Source: Pilimelia columellifera | GTDB taxonomy: Bacteria > Actinomycetota > Actinomycetes > Mycobacteriales > Micromonosporaceae | Assembly (NCBI RefSeq): GCF_039532605.1 | Contig: NZ_BAAARY010000002.1 | Location: forward strand, 62,001 to 126,000 | Direction of reading: 5' to 3' | DNA length: 64,000 nt | Shown: piece by piece, positions 1-8,600 of the stretch | How the letters are laid out: the number at the start of each line of letters is the position of its first letter | How positions within the stretch are numbered: position 1 is the stretch's first letter | Position numbers and translations under genes: made by a program | Notes under the pieces: model-generated | Database searches by the model: none | What the model was told of the DNA's origin: nothing | The model's input: the letters and a program-made list of their open reading frames with translations, nothing else

Positions 1-1030
1 CACCGGCCTCATCGCTGCCGGCGCCCACGCCGACGCCGAGCTTCTCGAAGATCTTCTTCTCGATCTCGCTGGCGATGTCCGGGTTCTCCTTGAGGAACTT
101 GCGCGAGTTCTCCTTGCCCTGGCCGAGTTGCTCACCCTCGTAGGTGTACCAGGCGCCGGACTTGCGGATGATGTTCTGCTCCACGCCGACATCGATGAGC
201 GAGCCCTCGCGGGAGATGCCCCGGCCGTAGAGGATGTCGAACTCAGCCTGTTTGAACGGCGCCGCGCACTTGTTCTTGACGACCTTGACGCGGGTGCGGT
301 TGCCCACCACGTCGGTGCCGTCCTTGAGGGCCTCGATCCGTCGGATGTCGAGCCGGACCGACGAGTAGAACTTCAGCGCCCGCCCGCCCGTCGTCGTCTC
401 CGGCGAGCCGAACATGACGCCGATCTTCTCCCGGAGCTGGTTGATGAAGATGCAGGTGGTGCCGGTGGTGCTGAGCACTCCGGTGATCTTCCGGAGCGCC
501 TGGCTCATCAGCCGGGCCTGGAGGCCGACGTGGCTGTCGCCCATCTCGCCCTCGATCTCGGCGCGCGGCACGAGGGCTGCCACCGAGTCGATGACGATGA
601 TGTCGACAGCGCCGGAGCGGATGAGCATGTCCGCGATCTCCAGCGCCTGCTCGCCGGTGTCCGGCTGCGAGACCAGCATCGCGTCGGTGTCGACCCCGAG
701 CGCTTTAGCGTAGTCCGGGTCGAGCGCATGCTCGGCGTCGATGAAGGCGGCGATGCCGCCAGCCTTCTGGGCGTTCGCGACCGCGTGCAGGGCGACCGTG
801 GTCTTACCGCTGCTCTCCGGCCCGTACACCTCGATGACCCGGCCCCGGGGCAGACCGCCGATGCCGAGCGCGACATCGAGCGCGATGGAGCCGGTGGGAA
901 TCACCGAGGTCTCCACGACCGGGCGATCGCCGAGGCGCATCACCGAGCCCTTGCCGAACTGCTTGTCGATCTGGGCGAGCGCCAGATCCAGCGCCCGCGT
1001 GCGGTCTGGCCCTGTGGCCATGGCTGCCAT
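1..1030 (-). CDS. recA: RecA recombinase (C-terminal end cut by window edge)
   Basis: RecA forms ATP-dependent filaments on single-stranded DNA, catalyses homologous strand exchange and triggers LexA self-cleavage in the SOS response. The frame reads 343 residues from an ATG at 1030 to the window edge, so only the last few residues are missing. Visible signatures are the Walker A motif GPESSGKTT, the Walker B region with IIVIDSVAAL, the loop MGDSHVGLQARLMSQALRK and the FINQLREKIGVMFGSPE core. A second ATG lies four codons downstream and could be the true start. No intein interrupts the visible sequence, unlike some mycobacterial recA genes. The upstream region carries a LexA box and a LexA-independent damage promoter. 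recX would be expected just beyond the left edge. Confidence 0.98.
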   Translation of the reverse strand, partial: MAAMATGPDRTRALDLALAQIDKQFGKGSVMRLGDRPVVETSVIPTGSIALDVALGIGGLPRGRVIEVYGPESSGKTTVALHAVANAQKAGGIAAFIDAEHALDPDYAKALGVDTDAMLVSQPDTGEQALEIADMLIRSGAVDIIVIDSVAALVPRAEIEGEMGDSHVGLQARLMSQALRKITGVLSTTGTTCIFINQLREKIGVMFGSPETTTGGRALKFYSSVRLDIRRIEALKDGTDVVGNRTRVKVVKNKCAAPFKQAEFDILYGRGISREGSLIDVGVEQNIIRKSGAWYTYEGEQLGQGKENSRKFLKENPDIASEIEKKIFEKLGVGVGAGSDEAG

Positions 1031-1076
1031 CCCTGAGTTCGCCGATTTAGCCGGTCGTTTCGTCGTCACGCGCCAC

Positions 1077-1099
1077 ACCGTAGGCGGTGGGTCCGACAG
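1077..1099 (-). promoter_or_regulatory. LexA-independent RecA-NDp-type promoter of recA
   Basis: Read on the minus strand this is CTGTCGGAC, 8 bases, then TACGGT. The mycobacterial RecA-NDp consensus recognised with PafBC is TTGTCRGTG-N8-TANNNT, so spacing and -10 box fit exactly and the upstream half matches at most positions. The -10 box ends 46 bases before the recA start. Assignment to PafBC control is inference from the family. Confidence 0.55.
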
Positions 1100-1122
1100 C
1101 GGCCACCGGCGGTGGCCCGACC

Positions 1123-1149
1123 TGTGGACAAGCGCGTCGCTGTGGACAA
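1123..1149 (-). promoter_or_regulatory. Two DnaA boxes upstream of recA
   Basis: The 9-mer TTGTCCACA occurs twice on the minus strand, at 1123-1131 and 1141-1149, 18 bases apart. This is the consensus DnaA box of high-GC actinobacteria. The pair sits between the damage promoter and the LexA box of recA. The match is directly visible; binding by DnaA is inference. Confidence 0.5.
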
Positions 1150-1152
1150 TAA

Positions 1153-1168
1153 CCGAACAGGTGTTCGA
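1153..1168. promoter_or_regulatory. LexA-binding SOS box of recA
   Basis: The sequence CCGAACAGGTGTTCGA matches the actinobacterial SOS box CGAAC-N4-GTTCG with both half sites intact. It lies 123 bases upstream of the recA start codon, as expected for the distal damage-inducible promoter. Confidence 0.85.
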
Positions 1169-1205
1169 GGAGTAGTCGAACCCGTGAAATGCGCGTCGGC
1201 GCAGC

Positions 1206-1406
1206 TCAGCGCAGCCGGCCGGGGACCCGGTCAGGGTAGGCGGCCACGACCGCGCGCCACACCGTGACGGCGGGCACCCCGGCGTCGAGAGCGGCGACGA
1301 TGGTCCGCCCGTCGAGCTGGGGCAGGACCTGGTCGGCGGCGACGCTGGCGGCGTACTCGGGTCCGAAGGTCCGGTCAAGCCGGTCCCACAGGTCTGTCAA
1401 CCGCAC
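1206..1406 (-). CDS. DUF3046 small protein
   Basis: A 66-residue protein of the actinobacterial DUF3046 family, whose role is unknown. It opens with VRLTDLWDRLDRTFG and contains the family-like DGRTIVAALDAG and VWRAVVAAYPDRVP segments. The GTG at 1406 is chosen because an AAGGAG ribosome site precedes it and the family begins at this point. The start lies inside the end of the upstream MFS gene (8-10 base overlap), so the two are probably co-translated. A DUF3046 gene next to recA is also seen in mycobacteria, so its place here is ancestral, although the genes upstream are not. Confidence 0.85.
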   Translation of the reverse strand: MRLTDLWDRLDRTFGPEYAASVAADQVLPQLDGRTIVAALDAGVPAVTVWRAVVAAYPDRVPGRLR

Positions 1407-2695
1407 GCGCACTCCTTGTCGGCGGGGACGGGGGCGGACCGGTCGGTCCGCGCCGCGACGAGGGCCAGCGCCGCCAACGGCAGCGTGGCGCTGCCCGCGG
1501 CGGCCGCCAGCACGTCGTACCCGGGGCCGGCGACCACGAAGCCGCTGACCGCCCCGGCGCTGGCGCCGGCAAGCCCCATGACCAGGTCGGACAGGCCCTG
1601 GGCGGCGGCCCGTTGGGCGATGGGCACCGATTCGGTGAGCAGCGTCGACCCCGCCACCATGGTGCCCGACCAACCGAGTCCGAGCAGCACCAGGCCGACC
1701 GTCAGCCAGGTGGTGTCGTGCCCGGCGGTGGCCGCGAAGGCGCAGCCGGCCGCCAGGGTGAGCGCCCCGCCGGCGATGACCGGGCGGCGCCCCGCCCGGT
1801 CGGTGAGCCAGCCGACGACGGGCGAGAGCGCGTACATGCCGGCGATGTGGGCGCTGATGACGATGCCGACGATGCGCAGCAGCTCCGCTTCGGAGTGGTG
1901 GTGTTCGCCGAGGTGCACCGGCGTCATCGCCATGACGCCGACCATGACAAGGTGGCCGACGGCGACGGCGGTCACGGCGAGTTTGGCCTCCGGATGGGCC
2001 AGGATGGTGCGGGCGGCCAGCCGCAGGCTGCCGCGCTGGCTCGGGGACGCCGGCTGGTCGGCGAGCATACGGGCGGTGAGCAGGGGGTCGGGTCGCAGGA
2101 AGGCGAACAGGAGCGCGCCGGCGAGCAGGAAGGCCAGGGCGCTGACGACGAACGGCCCGGTGAGGGCGGCCAGGCCATGCCCGGCGACAGCGCCGTCGGC
2201 GTAGGGAGCCAGGTGCGGCGCGGCGACGGAGCCGATGGTGGTGGCCCAGACGATGAGGGACAGCTGCCGGCCCCGGCGGGGCGCGGCGGCGAGGTCGACG
2301 GCGGCGTACCTGGCCTGGAGGTTGGCGGTGGTCCCGCCGCCGAACAGCAGGAGCCCGACGAACAGCAGCGGCACGTTTCCGGTGGTCGCGGCGATGACGA
2401 CCAGGACGCTGCCCGACGCGCCGAGGGTGTAGACGAGCACCAGGCCGGGGCGTCGCCCCCGGGCCTGGATGATCCGGGTCGCGGGGATGGCGAGCAGGGC
2501 GCCGCCCACGACGGCCGCGCTCTGGGCGAGCCCGGACAGGCCGGTGCCGACGATCCGGGCTGTGAGCAGGGCGCCGACGGAGATGCCGATGGCGACGCCG
2601 GTTCCGCCGATGATCTGGGTGGCGAACAGCAGCAACAGAGTGCGGCGCTGGACGCCGGTGGCTCCCGGCCGGCTGGGCGCGATGGTGCTCGTCAT
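1397..2695 (-). CDS. MFS transporter
   Basis: A 432-residue integral membrane protein with about twelve hydrophobic helices and the alternating Gly/Ala-rich pattern of major facilitator superfamily exporters. A short basic motif (LTDRAGRRP) after the second half's first helices resembles the MFS loop 2-3 signature (DRxGRR). The ATG at 2695 has a GGAGGA site directly upstream. Substrate cannot be read from sequence; drug or metabolite export is typical. It follows the MocR regulator by 41 bases on the same strand, so MocR-MFS-DUF3046 may be one transcript and the exporter may be under MocR control. Confidence 0.85.
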   Translation of the reverse strand: MTSTIAPSRPGATGVQRRTLLLLFATQIIGGTGVAIGISVGALLTARIVGTGLSGLAQSAAVVGGALLAIPATRIIQARGRRPGLVLVYTLGASGSVLVVIAATTGNVPLLFVGLLLFGGGTTANLQARYAAVDLAAAPRRGRQLSLIVWATTIGSVAAPHLAPYADGAVAGHGLAALTGPFVVSALAFLLAGALLFAFLRPDPLLTARMLADQPASPSQRGSLRLAARTILAHPEAKLAVTAVAVGHLVMVGVMAMTPVHLGEHHHSEAELLRIVGIVISAHIAGMYALSPVVGWLTDRAGRRPVIAGGALTLAAGCAFAATAGHDTTWLTVGLVLLGLGWSGTMVAGSTLLTESVPIAQRAAAQGLSDLVMGLAGASAGAVSGFVVAGPGYDVLAAAAGSATLPLAALALVAARTDRSAPVPADKECACG

Positions 2696-2736
2696 GTGTC
2701 CTCCACCCGGGGAAAAAGGGCGATCCTAGCCGGGCG

Positions 2737-4059
2737 TCACCGGGTCGAGCCGCCGGCCGGACCACGCAGCGCCGCGGCAACGGCATCGGCGAACGTCGCG
2801 ATGTCGCCGGGTTCGAGCGGGCTGACAGTGACCCGGATGCCGGCGGGGCTGGCGGTACGGTGCCGGGCGCCGGGCGCGACGGCGTAGCCGTGGTCACGCA
2901 GGCCGGCGACGGCAGCAGTCTCGTCGGGGACCGGAATCCAGACGTTGATGCCGGTGCGGCCGTGGGCGGCGACGCCCCGGTCGGCAAGCGCCGCGACGAG
3001 GGCGAGCCGGCGGTGGGCGTAGCTGTCGCGGGCGGTGGTGAGCGTGGCGGTGACGTCCGGGTCGGTCCAGAGCGCCAGGACGAGTCGTTGCAGGAGGGTG
3101 GAGACCCAACCAGCGGTGATCCGGAGGCGACCATCGACGCGGGCGACGGTGTCGGGGTCGCCGGTGACGACGGCCAGGCGCAGGTCGGGGCCGTAGGGCT
3201 TGCTGACCGAGCGGACGAACGCCCAACGCCCGGTGGCGCCGGCCACCACGGACAGCGGCTCGTGGGCCAGTTCGGCGGCGTGGTCGTCCTCGATGGTGAG
3301 CAGGTCGGGGTGGGCGCGCAGGAGCGCGGCGAGGGCGCGGGCCCGGTCGGCGGTGACGGCGCCGCCGGTGGGGTTCTGGGCACGGCTGGTGATGATGACG
3401 GCGCTGGGCCGGTTGGTCAGCGCGCGGCGCAGACCGTCCGCGGTGGGTCCGGCGTCGTCGACGGGGAGGCTGACCGGACGCAGGCCGTGGGCGGCGAGCA
3501 GGTCGAGCAGGTTGGCCCAGCCAGGGTCCTCGACGGCGACCCTGTCGCCGGGGCGCAGGTGGGCGGCCAGGATGCGGTCGATGCCGTCGAGGGCGCCGTT
3601 GGTGATGGCGATCTGGCCGTCGGGGAGGCCGTCGGCGCGCAGGCGCTCGCGGGCGGCGGTGACGAGCGCTGGCAGCGGACCGCCGTCGCGGTAGGTGACG
3701 GGATGGTCGACCAGGGTGGCCAGGGCCGTGGCGTAGCCGGGCAGTAGTCGGGGGTCGGGATCGCCGACGGACAGGTCGGTGACGCCGGCCGGGGCGGCGG
3801 CCAGGGCGCTGTGGTGGGTGACCGGCGGCCGGGGGCGGACCCGGGTGCCGTTGCGGCCGGCGGTCTCGATGATGCCGCGTTGCCGCAGGTCCTGGTAGGC
3901 CTTGGCGACGGTGCCCGGGGCGACGCCGAGGTCGGCGGCGAGCGCCCGCACCGCGGGCAGCGCGGTGCCGGCAGGCAGGGCCCCGGTGTGGACGCCGGTC
4001 TCGATGCTGGCGACGAGGGCGGCAGCGCTCGCCCCAGTGATCTGATAATGTCTCGACAC
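2737..4059 (-). CDS. MocR-type GntR regulator with aminotransferase domain
   Basis: A 440-residue protein. Residues 1-75 form a GntR winged helix (pattern ALPAVRALAADLGVAPGTVAKAYQ); the rest is a fold type I aminotransferase domain with the SVSKPYGPDLR segment carrying the PLP-binding lysine. MocR proteins sense PLP or PLP-derived aldimines and often control vitamin B6, GABA or amino-acid genes. The GTG at 4059 is chosen because a good promoter (TACAAT) ends ten bases earlier and the GntR domain starts here; the open frame continues upstream only through the divergent gene. It is divergent from an FMN split-barrel protein of the PNPOx superfamily and co-directional with an MFS exporter. PLP sensing is inferred from the family. 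Confidence 0.88.
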   Translation of the reverse strand: MSRHYQITGASAAALVASIETGVHTGALPAGTALPAVRALAADLGVAPGTVAKAYQDLRQRGIIETAGRNGTRVRPRPPVTHHSALAAAPAGVTDLSVGDPDPRLLPGYATALATLVDHPVTYRDGGPLPALVTAARERLRADGLPDGQIAITNGALDGIDRILAAHLRPGDRVAVEDPGWANLLDLLAAHGLRPVSLPVDDAGPTADGLRRALTNRPSAVIITSRAQNPTGGAVTADRARALAALLRAHPDLLTIEDDHAAELAHEPLSVVAGATGRWAFVRSVSKPYGPDLRLAVVTGDPDTVARVDGRLRITAGWVSTLLQRLVLALWTDPDVTATLTTARDSYAHRRLALVAALADRGVAAHGRTGINVWIPVPDETAAVAGLRDHGYAVAPGARHRTASPAGIRVTVSPLEPGDIATFADAVAAALRGPAGGSTR

Positions 4060-4097
4060 AATCTGAAAATTGTACCAGAACAAAAAAAATCGGTCAC
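4058..4097 (-). promoter_or_regulatory. MocR promoter with overlapping palindrome
   Basis: On the minus strand GTGACC (4092-4097) and TACAAT (4069-4074) are separated by 17 bases, a good sigma-70-like promoter reading into the MocR gene. The palindrome ACAAT-N6-ATTGT (4058-4073) overlaps the -10 box and the start codon. The stretch is AT-rich, including a run of eight A residues, unlike its surroundings. Autoregulation is inference. Confidence 0.5.
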
Positions 4098-4128
4098 CGC
4101 TACAGCCGGTCAACGCCGAGGAGCCCCG

Positions 4129-4773
4129 ATGCCGACCTACCAGCCCGCCGTCGCCACCACGCCCCACCGTAACCGCGACCGGGTCGGCTACGACCGCGCC
4201 ACCGTCCACGCCATCCTCGACGAAGCCTGGTTCTGCCACCTCGCGTTCGTCGTCGACGGGCGGCCGGCGAGCCTGCCACTCATGCACGCGCGCCTCGGCG
4301 AGGACATCTACGTCCACGGGTCCACCGGCAGCGGTCCCCTGCTGGCAGCCAGGCAGGACGGCGGCATGCCCGTCTGCCTCAACGTCGCCCTCCTCGACGG
4401 GCTCGTCTACGCGCGCTCGCACTTCCACCACAGCGCCAACTACCGGGCCGTCGTGGCGCATGGAATGGCCGAGGTCGTCACCGACCCAGCGGAGAAGGCA
4501 CGCGCGCTGAGCGCGTTCGTCGAGAAACTGGGCGCCGGCCGGGCCGCCGACAGCCGCCCACCCTCGGAGCGGGAAAGCGCCCAGACCGGGCTGCTGCGGC
4601 TGCGCCTCGACCAGGTCTCCTGCAAGATCCGCTCAGGGGGCGTCAACGACGACCCCGACGACCACGGACTGCCGCACTGGGCCGGAGTGGTCCCGATGCA
4701 GCTCGTCGCCGGGACGCCGACGCCCGACGTCAACGTCGTCGGGAGCCCGCCGGAATATCTGCCCAGGCGCTGA
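4129..4773 (+). CDS. FMN-binding split-barrel protein (pyridoxamine 5'-phosphate oxidase-like)
   Basis: A 214-residue protein of the PNPOx-like split beta-barrel superfamily (Pyridox_ox_2 type, flavin nucleotide-binding). Characteristic segments are AILDEAWFCHLAFVVDGRP near the N-terminus, followed by the LPLMHARLGEDIYVHGSTGS strand pair and VNVALLDGLVYARSHFHHS-like core (here CLNVALLDG and FHHSANYRAVV). Such proteins bind FMN, F420 or haem, and few have known substrates. The ATG at 4129 follows a GCCGAGGAG ribosome site. It is divergent from a MocR regulator, so PLP-linked control is plausible. The C-terminal part (PHWAGVVPMQLVAGTPTPD) is usual for this subfamily. Confidence 0.85.
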   Translation: MPTYQPAVATTPHRNRDRVGYDRATVHAILDEAWFCHLAFVVDGRPASLPLMHARLGEDIYVHGSTGSGPLLAARQDGGMPVCLNVALLDGLVYARSHFHHSANYRAVVAHGMAEVVTDPAEKARALSAFVEKLGAGRAADSRPPSERESAQTGLLRLRLDQVSCKIRSGGVNDDPDDHGLPHWAGVVPMQLVAGTPTPDVNVVGSPPEYLPRR

Positions 4774-4863
4774 GACGCTCCGTCCGCGACCGGCGGCAGG
4801 GCCCGGTTGAAGCCGGTGCCCGGTCGGCGGTGACGGCCTCGACAACGCTGAGGCGGGTCGTGC

Positions 4864-4985
4864 TCAGGTGTTGGGCACGTCGTACGGGTTGAACAGCTGC
4901 AACTGCATCGTCGGGAACTTGGCCCAGGCGGCGTCGAGGTGACCGCCGGGACGCCGAGCCGGTGCGCCACGGCGGCAAGATATCG
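4864..4985 (-). pseudogene. Decayed C-terminal remnant of an unknown gene
   Basis: On the minus strand a frame ends at 4864 with LDAAWAKFPTMQLQLFNPY then DVPNT and stop. Every codon of this tail is typical for the genome, with G or C in the third position except where unavoidable, which argues that it was coding. No start codon is available; directly upstream the plausible continuation AAVAHRLGVP is in a different frame, suggesting a frameshift. The parent family was not recognised. The rest of the 263-base gap (4774-5036) shows nothing else except the promoter of the next gene. Confidence 0.35.
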
Positions 4986-5024
4986 TCGGCGCTGCTCGGA
5001 CCGACCAGGACAGTGGATACGCAG

Positions 5025-5030
5025 TAGGGT
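5025..5030 (+). promoter_or_regulatory. -10 box for a leaderless acetyltransferase mRNA
   Basis: TAGGGT fits TANNNT and ends six bases before the GTG at 5037, the arrangement expected when transcription starts at the first base of the start codon. Confidence 0.45.
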
Positions 5031-5036
5031 GTTGCG

Positions 5037-5528
5037 GTGCTGCTACGCAATTTCGAGGAACGGGACTGGGTCGGCGTCTGGCAAATCATCCGCGACGTCG
5101 TTCAGGAGCAGGAGACCTTCCCGTATGACCCGGCGATGACCGAGGATCAGGCCAGATCCATATGGATCGAGTCGCCGCCCGGACGCACGATCGTGGCCGT
5201 CGAGGACGGCGGCGGCAAGGTGCTCGGCACCGCCAAGACGGGCCCGAACCGTCCCGGTCCCGGCGCACACGTGTCCACCGCGAGCTTCATGGTGAGCGCC
5301 ACGGCGCGCGGCCGTGGCGTCGGCACGGCGCTATGCCGCGACGCGCTGGACTGGGCCAAGAGCGGCGAATACGTCGGGATGCAGTTCAACGCGGTCGTCG
5401 AGTCGAACGAGATCGCGGTGCGGCTCTACCGACGGCACGGCTTCGAAGTCCTCAGCACCGTCCCGCGCGCGTTCATCCACCCGAAGCTGGGCCCGGTGGG
5501 CCTGCACCTGATGTACAACGAATTCTGA
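5037..5528 (+). CDS. GNAT family N-acetyltransferase
   Basis: A 163-residue GNAT acetyltransferase, using acetyl-CoA to acetylate an unknown amine. The acetyl-CoA loop reads ARGRGVGTAL near residue 95, preceded by the beta-4 strand ASFMVSATA, and the C-terminal part AVRLYRRHGFEVL is the typical alpha-4/beta-6 region. The GTG at 5037 is preceded by TAGGGT and six bases, so the mRNA is probably leaderless. It stands alone between a decayed gene tail and lhr. The substrate cannot be inferred. Confidence 0.85.
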   Translation: MLLRNFEERDWVGVWQIIRDVVQEQETFPYDPAMTEDQARSIWIESPPGRTIVAVEDGGGKVLGTAKTGPNRPGPGAHVSTASFMVSATARGRGVGTALCRDALDWAKSGEYVGMQFNAVVESNEIAVRLYRRHGFEVLSTVPRAFIHPKLGPVGLHLMYNEF

Positions 5529-5657
5529 CCAGGAGCGGCCCGGATCGCTCCGAGCGTCGAGCCCGATGCCGGCCAGCAGCTCGTTGCGATCTTCGTCGGC
5601 GGCGTACCGCCCCGCTGCAGCGGGACGTCTGTCCCACCGGGCCGGCAGGATGGGGGC

Positions 5658-8600
5658 ATGACCGTCAACAGCGACCCGCTGACCAGGTTCGGGCCGGCCA
5701 CCCGGGCCTGGTTCGGCGACGCCTTCGCTGCCCCCACCGACGCCCAGGCCGCCGCCTGGCAGGCCGTCAGCGGCGGCGAGAACGCCCTGGTTGTCGCGCC
5801 GACCGGCTCCGGAAAGACCCTCGCCGCGTTCCTGTGGTCGCTCGACCGGCTGGCCGCAACCCCGCCGCCGGAGGACCGGCTGCGCCGTTGCCGGGTGCTC
5901 TACGTGAGCCCGCTCAAAGCTCTGGCGTTCGACGTCGAACGGAACCTGCGCGCCCCGCTGGCCGGGATCGGCCAGGCCGCAGCCAGGCTCGGCACGACCC
6001 TGCCGGACATCACGGTCGGCATGCGCACCGGCGACACCCCCGCCGATGAACGCCGCGCCTTCGCGCGCACCCCGCCGGACATCCTCATCACCACGCCCGA
6101 GTCGCTGTTCCTGCTGCTCACCTCAGCCGCCCGCGAGTCACTGCGGGGCGTGGAGACGGTCATCGTCGACGAGGTCCACGCGGTGGCCGCCACCAAACGC
6201 GGCGCGCACCTGGCCGTGTCACTCGAGCGCCTCGACGCGCTGCTCCCCCGCCCAGCCCAGCGGATCGGGCTGTCGGCCACCGTCCGACCGGTCGACGAGG
6301 TCGCCGGGTTCCTCGGCGGCGCCCGGCCGGTGACGGTCGTCGCGCCGCCGACGGCCAAGACGATCGCGCTGACCGTCGAGGTGCCCGTCTCCGACATGAC
6401 CGCCCTGGACGAACAGACCGGCGACGACCCCGACGCGCCACGGCAGACGTCGATCTGGCCGGCGGTCGAGGAACGGGTCCTCGACCTCGTCGAGGCGCAC
6501 CAGTCCACGATCGTCTTCGCGAACTCGCGACGCGGCGCCGAACGCCTCTGCGCCCGCCTCAACGAGCTGGCGGCTGAACGCCGACAGGACCTGACGCCCG
6601 ACGCGCCGCCCCCGGACAGCGGCCCGGTCCGGATGCCCGCCGAGATCATGGCCCAGTCGGGGGTGGCCGATGGCGCGGCGCCGGTGGTCGCCCGGGCGCA
6701 CCACGGCAGCGTCTCCCGGGAGGAGCGCCGGCACATCGAGGAGGCGCTCAAGGCCGGGCGGCTGCCGGCGGTCGTCGCCACGTCCAGTCTGGAGCTGGGC
6801 ATCGACATGGGGGCGGTGGACCTGGTCATCCAGATCGCGGCGCCGCCGAGCGTCGCCGCCGGTCTCCAACGCGTCGGGCGGGCCGGACACCAGGTCGGGG
6901 CGGTGTCGCGCGGCGTCGTCTTCCCCAAGCACCGAGGCGATCTGCTCTCCTGCGCGGTGGTGGCGCAGCGGATGGCCGACGGCGCGCTCGAATCGACGCG
7001 CTGCCCCCGCAACCCGCTGGACGTGCTCGCCCAGCAGATCATCGCCATGGTGGCCCTGGACGAGTGGCCGGTCGGCGAGTTGGCGGCGTTGGTGCGCCGG
7101 GCCGCCCCGTACACGGAGCTGCCCGACTCGGCCCTGCACGCCGTCCTGGACATGCTCTCGGGCCGCTACCCGTCCACCGCCTTCGCCGAGCTGCGTCCGC
7201 GGCTGGTGTGGGATCGGGCCGCCGACACCCTCACCGGACGGCCCGGGGCGCAACGACTGGCCGTGACCAGCGGCGGCACCATCCCCGACCGGGGCCTGTT
7301 CGGGGTCTTCCTCGTCGGCGCCGAACGCGGCGGACGGGTCGGCGAGCTGGACGAGGAGATGGTCTACGAGTCCCGGGTGGGCGATGTGTTCCTGCTCGGG
7401 GCCTCGTCGTGGCGGATCGAGGACATCACCCCGGACCGGGTGCTGGTCTCCCCCGCTCCCGGAGCGCCCGCCCGGATGCCGTTCTGGAAGGGCGACAGCA
7501 TCGGCCGACCGGTCGAGCTGGGTCGGGCCATCGGCGGACGACTGAGCGCGCTGGCCAAACAGGACGACCCGTCCGCTTCGGCCGCGCTGCGCTCCGGCGG
7601 CCTGGACCAGTGGGCCGCCGACAACCTGGTGGCGTACCTGCGCGAGCAGCGGGAAGCCACCCGGCAGACCCCGGACGACCGGACGGTGCTGGTGGAGCGC
7701 TTCCGCGACGAGCTGGGCGACTGGCGGATGGCCGTCCACTGTGTGCTCGGCGCCAGGGTGAACGGGCCATGGGCGCTGGCGATCGGCGCCCGGCTGCGCG
7801 AGCGTTACGGTGTCGACGCCCAGGTGATGCCCTCCGACGACGGCATCGTCATCCGGCTGCCGGACACCACCGACGAGCCGCCGGGCGCCGATCTGGTGGT
7901 CTTCGACGCTGACGAGATCGAAACGATCGTTCGTGAGACGGTCGGGGCGTCGGCCCTGTTCGCGTCCCGGTTCCGGGAGTGCGCTGCGCGTTCGCTGCTG
8001 CTGCCCCGACGCGACCCGCGACGCCGGCAACCGCTGTGGCAGCAGCGGCAACGCGCCTCGCAGCTGTTGGAGGTGGCGCGCGAGCACGCCGACTTCCCGG
8101 TGACCCTGGAAGCCGCCCGGGAATGCCTACAGGATGTGTTCGACCTACCGGCGTTGGCGCAGCTCATGCGGGACGTGGCCGGGCGCCGGGCGCGGCTGGT
8201 GGAGGTGGAGACGCCGAAGCCGTCGCCGTTCGCCCGGTCGCTGCTGTTCGGGTACGTGGGGGCGTTCCTGTATGAGGGGGACGCGCCGCTGGCCGAGCGG
8301 CGGGCGGCGGCATTGGCGCTGGACGCCACCCTGCTGGGCGAGCTGCTGGGCCGGGTGGACCTGCGCGAGCTGCTCGACCCGCAGGTCATCGCCGCCGCCG
8401 AGGCCGAGCTGCGGTGGGCCACGCCGGCCCGCCGGCCCCGGGACGCCGAGGATGTGGCGGAGCTGCTGCGGGTGCTGGGTGATCTGTCCGAGGCGGAGCT
8501 GACCGACCGGGGCGCGGACCCGGCGTGGGCCGCCGATCTGGCGGCGCTCCGGCGAGCAGTGCGGGTCCGGATCGCCGGACAGGAGCGGTGGCTGGCGATC

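Noticed and set aside
1..1030. Intein in recA
   Set aside because: The visible recA frame is continuous from the start through all motifs, with no insertion.
1206..3383. Large open frame spanning DUF3046, MFS and part of the MocR gene in one frame
   Set aside because: Only the last 66 residues match a family (DUF3046); the rest is an out-of-frame reading of MFS and MocR.
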